This document shows, piece after piece, positions 7,271-15,785 of a stretch of 23,693 nucleotides of DNA. The first letter of the stretch is position 1, and the number at the start of each line of letters is the position of its first letter. The DNA lies in NCBI GenBank assembly GCA_900550025.1, contig URQP01000028.1, positions 1-23,693 of the forward strand, written 5' to 3'. This DNA is from an uncultured Porphyromonadaceae bacterium (lineage in GTDB: Bacteria; Bacteroidota; Bacteroidia; Bacteroidales; Muribaculaceae). Both the position numbers and the translations under genes were made by a program. A model generated the notes under the pieces. That model worked only from the letters and a program-made list of their open reading frames with translations. It made no database searches and was not told where the DNA came from.

Positions 7271-8080
7271 ATGGACATCAAACATCTCATCTTAATTGCA
7301 GGAATCGTCCCTGCCCTTTCCTTGGCATCGTGCGACGACAACGAGCCGGACAACAAAGTAACGACAGATTTAGCGTCAATCGAGACCGGATACGACGGAA
7401 ACGGAATCTGGGAAGACTGCCTCAATGAGGACAGCAAAGAAATAGTGTGCAACGGAATCAGCTTCTCGCGCAGCGTCACTCCAAGCCCATACGGCACATA
7501 CTGGAGCGGATTCTGCCTGAGCCGCTCTTCCGACGTGACCGACTACAGCGACGGCAACTGGCTCGACCACCAATACGACGTGATGGGCGGAGGCGGTGTT
7601 TCCGGCAAGGGCACACCATTCCTCATCGCATACTGGAACACTATGGACAGCCCGGAAACCCCGTCGTTGAAAATATCGCTCGCCGACGGGTCGGCATTCG
7701 AGGCGGAATCGGTGTATATCAACAACACCACCTACGGCTACTATGCCATGGCAAAAGGCACCGCCTTCTCCAAGAAATTCGAGCAAGGCGACTGGTGCAA
7801 AGCAATTTTCCACGGGATGGCCGAGCGCATTAACGACAAGGGAGAGATTGAATACTACGAAACAGGCACAGTGGAATATTATCTCTGCGACTTCCGCGGC
7901 AGCGGTGAGTCATGGATACTGCCATCCGCATGGGAAATGGTCAGCCTCGAACCGCTCAACGCCGGCGGCAACGTAAGTTTCATCTACCTCACAATGGAAT
8001 CGAGCGATACAGGAGTATGGGGTATGAACAACCCCGCCTACTTCGCAATCGACCGCCTCACCATCCGCCTGACAAAGTAA
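7271..8080 (+). CDS. DUF4465-type lipoprotein, probably surface exposed
   Basis: The 269-residue protein starts with a lipoprotein signal peptide: a hydrophobic stretch at residues 5-18 and the lipobox LASC with the acylated Cys at C21. The Cys is followed by DDNEPD, an acidic stretch of the kind that acts as a surface-export signal in Bacteroidetes, so the protein probably sits on the outer face of the outer membrane. The body resembles the DUF4465 family in its pattern: a YxTYWSGFCLS segment near 75, a compact beta-rich core, and an FAIDRLTI ending. These proteins have no established function; a carbohydrate- or metal-binding beta-sandwich is often assumed. It follows murI by 17 bases and ends before a possible terminator at 8104-8153. 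The family call is from memory of the pattern, not a search. Confidence 0.75.
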   Translation: MDIKHLILIAGIVPALSLASCDDNEPDNKVTTDLASIETGYDGNGIWEDCLNEDSKEIVCNGISFSRSVTPSPYGTYWSGFCLSRSSDVTDYSDGNWLDHQYDVMGGGGVSGKGTPFLIAYWNTMDSPETPSLKISLADGSAFEAESVYINNTTYGYYAMAKGTAFSKKFEQGDWCKAIFHGMAERINDKGEIEYYETGTVEYYLCDFRGSGESWILPSAWEMVSLEPLNAGGNVSFIYLTMESSDTGVWGMNNPAYFAIDRLTIRLTK

Positions 8081-8103
8081 AAGCACAAAATCCCTTCATC
8101 TCA

Positions 8104-8153
8104 CAATGCGATAGCCATAAATCAAATTTAACTGACAGGATTGCGTTGTTTTT
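8104..8153 (+). terminator. Possible terminator after the DUF4465 gene
   Basis: CAATGCGAT (8104-8112) can pair with ATTGCGTTG (8140-8148) with two wobble pairs, followed by five Ts. The loop is long (27 bases), which lowers confidence. Confidence 0.4.
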
Positions 8154-8165
8154 GAAAGTTTTCTG

Positions 8166-8173
8166 TAAGTTTG
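8166..8173 (+). promoter_or_regulatory. Probable -7 box of the aminopeptidase gene
   Basis: TAAGTTTG matches the -7 consensus 28 bases before the ATG at 8202. The upstream box is weak (TTG at 8146-8148, 17 bases away). Confidence 0.45.
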
Positions 8174-8201
8174 TAGTATTGAAAAAACTAAACATAAAAA
8201 G

Positions 8202-9981
8202 ATGAAAGATACAGTCAAGAATCTGGAGGCATTGCGCGGAATGATGCGCAAATACAAAGTTGATGCCACTATCATACCGGGCACAGACCCGCACCAAAGC
8301 GAATACATAAGCAACCATTGGAAACTGCGCGACTGGGTGAGCGGCTTCACCGGCTCGAACTGCCGTAGTCACTCTCGACGACGCGGGACTATGGACCGAC
8401 TCGCGCTATTTCCTGCAAGCCGAAATAGAACTGCAAGATTCCGGTTTCACAATGTACAAGGAAGACGGCGGAAACGACCCTACAGTCAACGAATGGCTCG
8501 CAAAGAATATGAAAGAGGGCGACGTGCTGGCCGTCAACGGCAAACTTTTCTCGCTCGTGCAGGCCGGAAGGCTTGAATCGTTCTGCGGAGAGAACGGATT
8601 CCGTTTTGCCGCCGATTTCGACCCGTTCCCGGCAATCTACACCGACCGTCCTGAACTACCGCTCGGTAAAATATTCCTACACGAGGAAAAATATTCAGGA
8701 GAGAGCACGGAAAGTAAAATCAACCGTGTACTCGAAGCATGCCGCCGTCACGGCGCTGACGCCACACTGCTTTCGGCATTAGACGAGGTGGCATGGACTC
8801 TCAACATTCGCTGCAATGACGTTGATTTCAATCCGGTCGCCATATCCTACGCTTTCATTTCCGAAAAAGAAAGCGTACTGTTCATCGACGAGCGCAAGGT
8901 TGACGATGCGGAAAGGAACGCATTGAAAGAATTCGGGATAAAAGTAGCGCCTTACGACTCGTTGGAGCAATTCCTTGAGAAAGCCAAAGGAATGACCATA
9001 CTGCTCGACCCGAACAAGACAAGCGACACCGTGGCACGCTGGATTGTCAGCTGCCCTACTGTATATGCCGCGTCACCGGTGGCATTGCTGAAAGCCGCCA
9101 AGAACGAAGTGCAGATAGAAGGCGTAAGAAAAGCGATGGAGCGCGACGGCGTTGCCCTTATCAAGCTATATATGTGGATTGACAAGAATGTCCCGACAGG
9201 GAAGGCCACAGAAACCGACGTGGCGAAGAAAGCCGTCGAATTCCGCTCGGAAAGCCCGCTCTACCGAGGGGAAAGCTTCGGGCTGATTGCCGGTTACAAG
9301 GAACACGGCGCAATCGTACACTACGAGCCGACGGAAGAATCCGCATCTACACTCGCCAACGACGGACTGCTGCTCATCGACACCGGCGCGCAATACCTCG
9401 ACGGCACGACCGATATCACCCGCACAATCGCGCTCGGTACACCGACAGAAGAGGAACGCCACGACTACACGCTCGTGCTGAAAGGCCACATCGCCCTCGG
9501 TTCGGCAATCTATCCCGCAGGGACACGCGGCAGCCAGCTCGACGCTCTCGCACGCCAATTCCTCTGGAAAGAGTGCAAGACCTACTGGCACGGCACCGGA
9601 CACGGCGTGGGACACTTCCTCAACGTACACGAAGGACCTCAGAACTTCCGCCTCAACGAAAACCCGACCGTTCTCGTTCCGGGAATGATTACATCCGACG
9701 AGCCGGGAGTTTACCGCACCGGCAAATACGGAATCCGCATCGAGAACCTCGTCCTGTCGCGCGACTACAAGCACACCGAAGAATTCGGCGACTTTATGAA
9801 TTTCGAGGTGCTGACGCTGTTCCCCTACGACAGCAAACTGATTGACCTCAGCATGCTTTCAGACGAGGAAATCGCTTGGATAAACAATTATCACGAAACC
9901 GTGCGCGAACGCCTCACGCCCTATCTCAACGATGAGCAAAAGGCATGGTTGAACGAAAAGACTAAAAAACTGACAAGATAA
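8202..9981 (+). pseudogene. Xaa-Pro aminopeptidase (M24B), frameshifted near 8361
   Basis: Aminopeptidase P removes an N-terminal residue that precedes proline. The N-terminal creatinase-like domain starts at ATG 8202 and reads normally to GFTGSN (8343-8360). The frame then shifts: from 8362 the next frame continues AVVTLDDAGLWTDSRYF and on to the stop at 9981. Family members have about GSxGTxVVT here, so the junction AAC-T-GCC is best explained by loss of five bases (for example from AAC-GGC-ACT-GCC). The catalytic M24 domain downstream is intact, with IDTGA and DITRT (metal Asp residues), GTGHGVGHFLNVHEGP (metal His), SDEPGVY and GIRIENL (metal Glu). A 509-residue product could start at ATG 8452 but would lack part of the N-terminal domain. 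This is either a recent natural mutation or a sequence error; the otherwise well-kept reading frame favours a recent event or an error. The next gene starts one base after the stop. Confidence 0.85.
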
Positions 9982-9982
9982 T

Positions 9983-10498
9983 ATGGCAATTATAAGACCT
10001 GTAAGAGGATTTACCCCTAAGATAGGAAAAGACTGCTTCATCGCGGAAAATGCCACCATCGTAGGCGAAGTGACGATGGGCGACGAATGCAGCATCTGGT
10101 TCAACACCGTACTGCGCGGCGATGTCAACACTATCACCATAGGCAACCGTGTGAACATTCAGGACGGCTCCGTACTCCACACACTCTACCAGAAATCGAC
10201 GATAGAGATAGGCAACGACGTGTCGGTAGGTCACAACGTCACAATCCATGGCGCAAAAATCTGCGATTATGCACTTATCGGTATGGGCTCCGTGCTGCTC
10301 GACGGCGTGGAAGTGGGCGAAGGCGCGATAGTGGCGGCCGGAAGCGTGGTCGCACCGAACACAAAAATCGGCGCGCACGAGTTGTGGATGGGCGTACCGG
10401 CCAAATTCAAGAAGATGGTCGACCCGGCACAAAGCAAGGAGATGAACCAAAAAATCGCCCACAACTATCTGATGTACTCCAAATGGTATGAGGAATAA
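9983..10498 (+). CDS. Gamma-carbonic-anhydrase-family protein (left-handed beta-helix)
   Basis: The 171-residue protein consists of hexapeptide-repeat turns of a left-handed beta-helix, as in gamma-carbonic anhydrases and the YrdA/PaaY/CaiE group. The three zinc-ligand histidines are there in the Cam pattern, H66 (SVLHT) and H84/H89 (VGHNVTIHG), together with R45-x-D47 and Q60, which correspond to active-site residues of Cam. The proton-shuttle acidic loop of Methanosarcina Cam is missing, as in most short bacterial members, so true carbonic anhydrase activity is uncertain. It starts one base after the aminopeptidase stop, so the two are almost certainly cotranscribed and translationally coupled, and it ends before the terminator at 10530-10564. 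Confidence 0.9.
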   Translation: MAIIRPVRGFTPKIGKDCFIAENATIVGEVTMGDECSIWFNTVLRGDVNTITIGNRVNIQDGSVLHTLYQKSTIEIGNDVSVGHNVTIHGAKICDYALIGMGSVLLDGVEVGEGAIVAAGSVVAPNTKIGAHELWMGVPAKFKKMVDPAQSKEMNQKIAHNYLMYSKWYEE

Positions 10499-10529
10499 TT
10501 AATAGTAGTTTTTATGTATGGATAATGAT

Positions 10530-10564
10530 AGTTGGGCCAGCAGTGATGCTCGCTCAACTTTTTT
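10530..10564 (+). terminator. Intrinsic terminator after the gamma-carbonic-anhydrase gene
   Basis: Arms 10530-10542 and 10547-10559 pair over 13 positions (one G-U, one C-C mismatch) with a GTGA loop, followed by Ts at 10559-10564. It separates this gene from the convergent minus-strand gene. Confidence 0.75.
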
Positions 10565-10571
10565 ATCAACC

Positions 10572-11435
10572 TTACCTCACAGGGGGCATCGGAGGAATCG
10601 GCGGCCCGATAGTAGGATTTCCACTGTTGTAGTATCGCCCGTCGTTCACCCACTCATCAATCATAACACCAAGAAGCCGCCCGACATCGAGCCCGATTTT
10701 GGCTCCATTGTTCAGCTTGACATACGGCGCGGCAATAGGCACTGTCTGCCAACGCCTGCTATAAGCGTCATATTCCCGGCTGACACCCAAATCCATTCCG
10801 AAACGCTCGCCAAACTGCATATCGGCAAACACACCGTATTTTGAAGTGCCAATATAGGGCAGCATAGCCGGAGAATAATATAACGATTTTCTGTAATACT
10901 GCCCGAACACATTGAAAGAAAGCCGCTCGTCGACCCTGTAAGTCAGCATTCCACTGACACCATAATTCGTGTCCAATCCTCGGAAAGTGCGGTATTTCTC
11001 GGCAGTAACGCTTCCGGAGAGCGTAACTTTCCCGAAATCCTGCGTTACAGAAAACGACCCCGTCTCCACCGCCATCAATCCGGGAAAAGTCGTATGGGAG
11101 GCACCCGCATATACATATCCAGTATCCCAACCTTTCACAACGGCATTGCCGCTATAATCATAGGAATACGGATTACGGTCGAACACAAAATGCGGCTTAT
11201 AAGAACGGGCTGACAATGAAAGCCTGAAAACATTCAAATCGAACTCTTTGGCAACCGCCGTGCTATCGGCAAATTCAAGAGCGGGCATTTCCAAACCATA
11301 GCCTTCCACCTTACCGGAATTCAATTCCAGCAATCCCCCATCCAGAGCATACCCGGCTTCCTGCGCAAGAGCGGAAATGCCGGGAAGGACAAACATCAAG
11401 GCGCCGCACCGCGCCATATTGGCTATCCATTTCAT
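10572..11435 (-). CDS. Uncharacterised exported protein, probable outer-membrane beta-barrel
   Basis: I do not recognise a named family. From ATG 11433-11435 the product is 287 residues with a signal peptide ending near ISALAQ (residue 25). A TTG seven codons upstream also opens the frame, but it lies on a good -7 box, so ATG is preferred. The mature part alternates polar and hydrophobic residues with many aromatic residues (Tyr, Phe) and repeats such as GSFSVTQDFGKVTLSGSVTAE and LSFNVFGQYYRKS, typical of short outer-membrane barrels of Bacteroidetes. The C-terminus is unusual for a barrel: it leaves the strands and ends in GPPIPPMPPVR, rich in proline, rather than in an aromatic residue. It is a single gene, convergent with the carbonic-anhydrase-like gene and divergent from exodeoxyribonuclease III. 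Confidence 0.75.
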   Translation of the reverse strand: MKWIANMARCGALMFVLPGISALAQEAGYALDGGLLELNSGKVEGYGLEMPALEFADSTAVAKEFDLNVFRLSLSARSYKPHFVFDRNPYSYDYSGNAVVKGWDTGYVYAGASHTTFPGLMAVETGSFSVTQDFGKVTLSGSVTAEKYRTFRGLDTNYGVSGMLTYRVDERLSFNVFGQYYRKSLYYSPAMLPYIGTSKYGVFADMQFGERFGMDLGVSREYDAYSRRWQTVPIAAPYVKLNNGAKIGLDVGRLLGVMIDEWVNDGRYYNSGNPTIGPPIPPMPPVR

Positions 11436-11445
11436 ATAAAGAAAA

Positions 11446-11453
11446 CAAATATA
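11446..11453 (-). promoter_or_regulatory. -7 box of the minus-strand outer-membrane protein gene
   Basis: On the minus strand the sequence reads TATATTTG, a full -7 match, ten bases before the ATG at 11435. The -33 region (near 11474) is only TTTTC, a weak match. The leader would be very short or absent. Confidence 0.45.
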
Positions 11454-11525
11454 CAATTTTATTTGTTCGCCACGGAAAATCCGGCAAAAAACATTTACTT
11501 TGCAATAACAATAACAAAAACGTTT

Positions 11526-12281
11526 ATGAAATTCATATCTTGGAACGTCAACGGGCTACGCGCCTGCAACGAAAAAGGATTTGCGGAGGCTTTCAGGCAA
11601 CTCGACGCCGACTTCTTCTGCCTGCAAGAAACAAAGATGCAAGCCGGACAGCTCGACCTGCAATTCGAAGGCTACGAATCGTACTGGAACTATGCCGAGA
11701 AAAAAGGCTATTCAGGCACGGCAATCTATACACGCCACAAACCACTGAACGTGACCTATGGAATCGACATAGAGCATCACGACAAGGAGGGGCGGGTGAT
11801 AACGATGGAAATGGAAGATTTTTTCCTTGTAACGGTATACACGCCAAATTCTCAAGACGGACTGAAACGCTTGGACTACCGCATGACGTGGGAAGACGAC
11901 TTCCGCAACTACCTGCTTGAATTGGACAAGCGGAAGCCTGTGATAGTATGCGGCGACCTCAACGTGGCACACAAGGAAATCGACTTGAAAAACCCTAAGA
12001 CAAACCGCAAGAACGCCGGATTCACCGACGAGGAGCGTGAAAAATTCTCCACTCTGCTCGACTCCGGATTCACCGATACCTACCGTTACTTCTATCCCGA
12101 CCGCGAAGGAGTGTACTCGTGGTGGTCGTACCGCTTCAAGGCGCGCGAGAAGAACGCGGGCTGGCGCATCGACTATTTCGTCGTGTCGAACCGTCTGCGC
12201 GACAAATTGGAGAAAGCCGACATCCACACAGAAATATTCGGCTCGGACCACTGCCCGGTGGAAGTTGACATCAACCTTTAA
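11526..12281 (+). CDS. xth: Exodeoxyribonuclease III (AP endonuclease)
   Basis: This is an Mg-dependent AP endonuclease and 3'-5' exonuclease of base-excision repair, of the EEP (endonuclease/exonuclease/phosphatase) fold. The 251 residues carry all family motifs: MKFISWNVNGLR at the start (metal-site Asn), CLQETK with E35, VYTPNS with Y105, CGDLNVAH with D144 and N146, WRIDYF near 217 and GSDHCPV with D241/H242. ATG 11526 is chosen because the family begins with exactly this MKFISWN sequence; the frame is open 21 codons further upstream but without family similarity. The gene for a C_GCAxxG_C_C protein follows after five bases. Confidence 0.95.
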   Translation: MKFISWNVNGLRACNEKGFAEAFRQLDADFFCLQETKMQAGQLDLQFEGYESYWNYAEKKGYSGTAIYTRHKPLNVTYGIDIEHHDKEGRVITMEMEDFFLVTVYTPNSQDGLKRLDYRMTWEDDFRNYLLELDKRKPVIVCGDLNVAHKEIDLKNPKTNRKNAGFTDEEREKFSTLLDSGFTDTYRYFYPDREGVYSWWSYRFKAREKNAGWRIDYFVVSNRLRDKLEKADIHTEIFGSDHCPVEVDINL

Positions 12282-12286
12282 CCACC

Positions 12287-12766
12287 ATGTACGAAGAAAG
12301 GATACAACGCGCAATCGACAATTTCATGAGAGGCTACAGTTGCGCGCAATCTGTCACAGCCGCCTTTGCCGACCTCTTCGGCATGGATACTGAACTCGCT
12401 CTGCGGGCATCATCGTCGTTCGGGGCAGGAATCGGACGTATGCGCCTCACTTGCGGCGCGGCTTGTGGGATGTTCATGCTCGCCGGATTGCTCACCGGCA
12501 GCACCGACCCGGCCGACCGCATCGGGAAAGGCAGGAACTACGCCGTAGTGCAACAGCTTGCCGGACGGTTCAAAGAGGAAATGGGCTCAATCACATGCAG
12601 CGAGATTTTAGGACTGCGGAAAACCGCTCCTACGCCGCCCATGCCCGACGAGCGGACAGCGGAATACTACCGCAAGCGTCCATGCGTAAGGACAGTAGAA
12701 ACGGCGGCGCGAATCTTCGCCGAATACCTCACCGAACATGAATCGCAAAAGCAAGAGGGCAAATAA
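12287..12766 (+). CDS. C_GCAxxG_C_C family protein
   Basis: The 159-residue protein has the spaced cysteines of the C_GCAxxG_C_C family: GYSCAQSV (C19), LTCGAACGMFMLAGL (C56, C60), SITCSEILG (C104) and RPCVRTV (C133), and a glycine-rich SSFGAGIGR segment before the second. Members of this family are small, often next to redox or transport genes; the conserved cysteines suggest redox or metal binding, but no reaction is established. It lies five bases after the exodeoxyribonuclease III gene and is thus cotranscribed with it. Its stop codon abuts the A tract of the terminator that serves the convergent trigger factor gene. Confidence 0.85.
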   Translation: MYEERIQRAIDNFMRGYSCAQSVTAAFADLFGMDTELALRASSSFGAGIGRMRLTCGAACGMFMLAGLLTGSTDPADRIGKGRNYAVVQQLAGRFKEEMGSITCSEILGLRKTAPTPPMPDERTAEYYRKRPCVRTVETAARIFAEYLTEHESQKQEGK

Positions 12767-12799
12767 AAAAATGGCGTGACCCGAAAAAGCCACGCCATT
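12765..12799 (-). terminator. Intrinsic terminator of trigger factor gene
   Basis: AATGGCGTG (12770-12778) and CACGCCATT (12791-12799) form a perfect 9-bp stem. Read on the minus strand it is followed by seven Ts, so it ends tig transcripts. On the plus strand there is no T tract. Confidence 0.85.
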
Positions 12800-12825
12800 C
12801 CAAAAACAATTAATTATGAAACGAT

Positions 12826-14187
12826 TTATTTTTCTTCCGAAGTAAACAATTTATTGAACTCGTCGACCGAAACGGCTTTCTCCTCGACTGTCACATTGTC
12901 CTTAATCGCAGCGAACAACTTATCGTCTACCGCCTTGTCAAGCAAATGCTGGCGGTATTCTTTGTTATCAAGGAAATCCTTGGCATACTTTTCGATATAT
13001 TCATCCGGCACATTCGCCATGCCATACTGTGCGAACTGCTGCACGGCAAGCATACGCGCCTCTCTCTTAAGGTCTTCTTCTTCCACCTTAACACCAAGAT
13101 TCTTGGCAGCCTTCTCCTTGATTAACTGCCATTCGGCGGCCGGACGCATACGGTCGTACTCGGCATCCACATTCTCGTCGTTAATCTTCTCGTTAGTCTT
13201 CTTGAGCCATTTCTTCAAGAATTCCACCGGCAATTCGAGCGCACCGACCTTCTCTGTTATGATGTTACGCGCGTCGATTGTGAAACGGTAATTGCTGTCG
13301 AGCTTCAACTGATTGGCAATCAATTCCCTCAATTTAGCAAAGTATCCTTCCTCATCCTTTACTACATCTTTTCCGAAAACATCATCGAAAAATTCCTGAT
13401 TTTTCTCGGCAAGTTTCAATACGATGATTTCTTTTATAGTGAACTCAAAATCCGACTCCACATTCTCTGCCTGCTCCTTGTCGATATTGAGCATCGAAGC
13501 TACATCAGCGACATTGCCCTTACCGGCAGCCTTCGGGTTGAACACCACTTTGTCGCCGACAGCCTTGCCGATGAATTTGTCACGTTCTTCAGTCCCCGCA
13601 ACATATTCCATCGAGATGATAGTGCTTTCTGCGGCAATTCCGCCTTCCTTCACGCTGCCGTCAGCGTTAAGTTCAGCAACAGAACCCTTTACAAGCGCGG
13701 TAGCGTCGACCTTGTCGCCCGGCACCTGCGAGCCATAGCGGCGAGCGTATGCCTCGTCCTGACGCTTTACCATCTCATCGTCGACCGTTATCGTATAATA
13801 CGGAATCTTAAGCTCCTTATTGACATCGATATTGAATTCAGGAGCGAATCCCACTTCGAAGCTGAACGAATAGTCCTTCTGGGTGAAATCAACCTCTTTC
13901 GACTCATTTGCCGACAACGGCTCACCCAAGATGCTCAACTTATTATCGTCGATATATTTGAACAAGGCATCGATTGTCTCACGGTTGATTACATCGGCAA
14001 GGACTTGTTTCCCGAACATCTTGCGAAGCAAGCCTTCCGGCACTTTTCCCGCACGGAAACCGTCGATATGGTGTTTCTGACCGATAGCCTTAAGGTCTTT
14101 TTTCACTTTATCCTGATAATCCTGCTCTGCAAGCGACACTGTGATTACACCGCTCACATTGCCGGTCTTCTCCATCGTTACGTTCAT
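12826..14187 (-). CDS. tig: Trigger factor
   Basis: This ribosome-associated chaperone binds nascent chains at the peptide exit. The 453 residues show the N-terminal ribosome-binding domain with the signature GFRAGKVP at 43-50 (the family motif is GFRxGKxP). A middle PPIase-like region, about 150-240, is poorly conserved compared with E. coli. The long, charged C-terminal chaperone domain includes a GMANVPDEYIEKYA segment near 395. ATG 14185-14187 is used; a second Met at residue 5 is possible. The gene has a near-consensus promoter 62-93 bases upstream and its own terminator, so it is monocistronic, divergent from the rodA gene. Confidence 0.93.
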   Translation of the reverse strand: MNVTMEKTGNVSGVITVSLAEQDYQDKVKKDLKAIGQKHHIDGFRAGKVPEGLLRKMFGKQVLADVINRETIDALFKYIDDNKLSILGEPLSANESKEVDFTQKDYSFSFEVGFAPEFNIDVNKELKIPYYTITVDDEMVKRQDEAYARRYGSQVPGDKVDATALVKGSVAELNADGSVKEGGIAAESTIISMEYVAGTEERDKFIGKAVGDKVVFNPKAAGKGNVADVASMLNIDKEQAENVESDFEFTIKEIIVLKLAEKNQEFFDDVFGKDVVKDEEGYFAKLRELIANQLKLDSNYRFTIDARNIITEKVGALELPVEFLKKWLKKTNEKINDENVDAEYDRMRPAAEWQLIKEKAAKNLGVKVEEEDLKREARMLAVQQFAQYGMANVPDEYIEKYAKDFLDNKEYRQHLLDKAVDDKLFAAIKDNVTVEEKAVSVDEFNKLFTSEEK

Positions 14188-14248
14188 AAGTCGTAGATTT
14201 TATTTTTAACTTTCTTTACTTTTCTGCTATACTCAATTTTTCAAGCTG

Positions 14249-14280
14249 CAAAATTACATCTAATTAAAGCGATTAACAAA
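14249..14280 (-). promoter_or_regulatory. Promoter of tig
   Basis: On the minus strand TTTG (14277-14280) is followed after 20 bases by TAATTTTG (14249-14256). Transcription would start near 14242, giving a leader of about 55 bases. Confidence 0.75.
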
Positions 14281-14298
14281 TTTGCCGTCACTTTTTTG

Positions 14299-14306
14299 TA
14301 ACTTTG
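14299..14306 (+). promoter_or_regulatory. Probable -7 box of the rodA gene
   Basis: TAACTTTG fits the -7 consensus 18 bases before the GTG start at 14325. No -33 box at proper distance is seen (TTTG at 14281-14284 is only 14 bases away). The tig promoter lies back to back with it. Confidence 0.45.
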
Positions 14307-14324
14307 CCGAAAAATTAACTACCC

Positions 14325-15785
14325 GTGCCGTCACGTACATCCAACAAAGACATCTTCAGGCATGTCGATATCACTGTCGTCATAATCTATGCCATCCTTG
14401 TAGTCGCAGGGGCATTCAGCATCTATGCGGCGAGCTATGATTTCGACAATGCAAGCATACTTGACTTTTCCGAATTTTCAGGAAAGCAATTCGTATGGAT
14501 TGCCCTGTCGTTTGCCATCGGCATAGCCATACTCTTGGTCGACGACTGGTTTTTCGAGACATACGCCTACCCTATCTACATAGCCATAACCCTATTGCTG
14601 ATACTGACCATATTCATAGCGCCGAACATAAAGGGCTCGCACTCTTGGATTGTGCTCGGCCCCGTAAGCCTGCAACCGGCCGAATTCGCGAAATTCGCCA
14701 CTGCCCTCGCGCTCGCCAAGCTGTTCAACGGATACAATTTCTCGCTCAACGCAAAACCGTCCAACTATTTCAAGGCTCTTCTTATAATCCTTCTTCCTGT
14801 TGTCATCATAAAATTACAGGACGAAACAGGCTCCGCTCTGGTATTCCTGTCGCTGTTCCTCGTGCTGTTCCGCGAAGGAATGAGCGGACTTATCCTACTG
14901 GCCGCCTTATGCTCGGTAGTGATATTCGTCGTGGCATTGAAATATTCGTCAATTGCCATTCTCGGCATTCCGGGAGGTGAATTCATCGTGCTTGCGCTTA
15001 TCCTGCTGCTCATTCTGACAATGGTGCTGTTCTATTGCAAATCGGCAATCGCCACACGCAACATCCTGCTCATCTACTCCGCATGCGCGGCCGTCACCTC
15101 TATACTCTACGCCTTCGGAATCAAGCCCAACGGCAGAATCATAATGTATTCCACCATTGCCTTGACAATAGTCTACATAATCAGCGAGATGCTGAAAAGG
15201 GACGCGAAAAAGCTCCTCATCACCTCACTGTTCGCAATCGGCTCGATAGGATTCATGTACTCTACCACCACTGCCCTCGACAGTTTAGGGGAGCATCAGC
15301 AAATGCGGATAAAAGTGGCGTTAGGAATCGAGGACGACTTGCGCGGCGCAGGATACAACGTCAACCAATCGAAAATCGCCATCGGTTCCGGCGGACTTAC
15401 CGGCAAAGGATTCCTCAACGGCACACAAACGAAACTGAAATACGTGCCGGAACAGCATACCGACTTCATTTTCTGCACCATCGGAGAAGAAGAAGGATTC
15501 ATCGGGACAAGTGCCGTAGTGCTGCTGTTCGTGATACTGATACTGAGAATAATAAAAATAGCAGAACGACAGCACTCCGCTTTCGGGCGGGTATATGCCT
15601 ATTGCGTCGCTTCTTATCTGATATTCCATTTCGGAATCAACATAGGGATGGTGATAGGGCTATGCCCCGTAATAGGCATCCCGCTGCCTTTCTTCAGCTA
15701 CGGAGGCTCGTCGCTGTGGGGATTCACTATATTGCTGTTCATCCTGCTGAAAATCGACGCCTCACGGACGGAATGGAACTATTGA
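14325..15785 (+). CDS. rodA: RodA-type SEDS peptidoglycan glycosyltransferase
   Basis: SEDS proteins polymerise lipid II into glycan strands in the cytoplasmic membrane, working with a class B penicillin-binding protein; RodA belongs to the elongation machinery. The 486-residue protein has about ten to twelve hydrophobic segments. Conserved SEDS blocks are GSHSWIVLGPVSLQPAEFAK near 110-130, KLQDETGSALVF near 163-174 (with the catalytic-region Asp), the extracellular loop GSGGLTGKGFLNGTQTK near 352-368, PEQHTDFIFCTIGEEEGFIG near 373-392, and PLPFFSYGGSS near the C-terminus. The start is GTG 14325, since no ATG is found before the first membrane segment. A longer insert than in E. coli RodA separates the central helices. 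The 3' end overlaps the convergent miaA by seven bases. Confidence 0.92.
   Translation: MPSRTSNKDIFRHVDITVVIIYAILVVAGAFSIYAASYDFDNASILDFSEFSGKQFVWIALSFAIGIAILLVDDWFFETYAYPIYIAITLLLILTIFIAPNIKGSHSWIVLGPVSLQPAEFAKFATALALAKLFNGYNFSLNAKPSNYFKALLIILLPVVIIKLQDETGSALVFLSLFLVLFREGMSGLILLAALCSVVIFVVALKYSSIAILGIPGGEFIVLALILLLILTMVLFYCKSAIATRNILLIYSACAAVTSILYAFGIKPNGRIIMYSTIALTIVYIISEMLKRDAKKLLITSLFAIGSIGFMYSTTTALDSLGEHQQMRIKVALGIEDDLRGAGYNVNQSKIAIGSGGLTGKGFLNGTQTKLKYVPEQHTDFIFCTIGEEEGFIGTSAVVLLFVILILRIIKIAERQHSAFGRVYAYCVASYLIFHFGINIGMVIGLCPVIGIPLPFFSYGGSSLWGFTILLFILLKIDASRTEWNY

Noticed and set aside
8361..8576. Continuation of the N-terminal aminopeptidase frame after the break, making a 124-residue product
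   Set aside because: Residues after GSN are Arg/Ser-rich and unrelated to the family, while the +1 neighbour frame continues the aminopeptidase. It is out-of-frame sequence, not a gene.
12776..13291. 171-codon plus-strand frame opposite trigger factor
   Set aside because: Ser/Leu-rich antisense shadow starting in the tig terminator; tig itself is well supported on the other strand.
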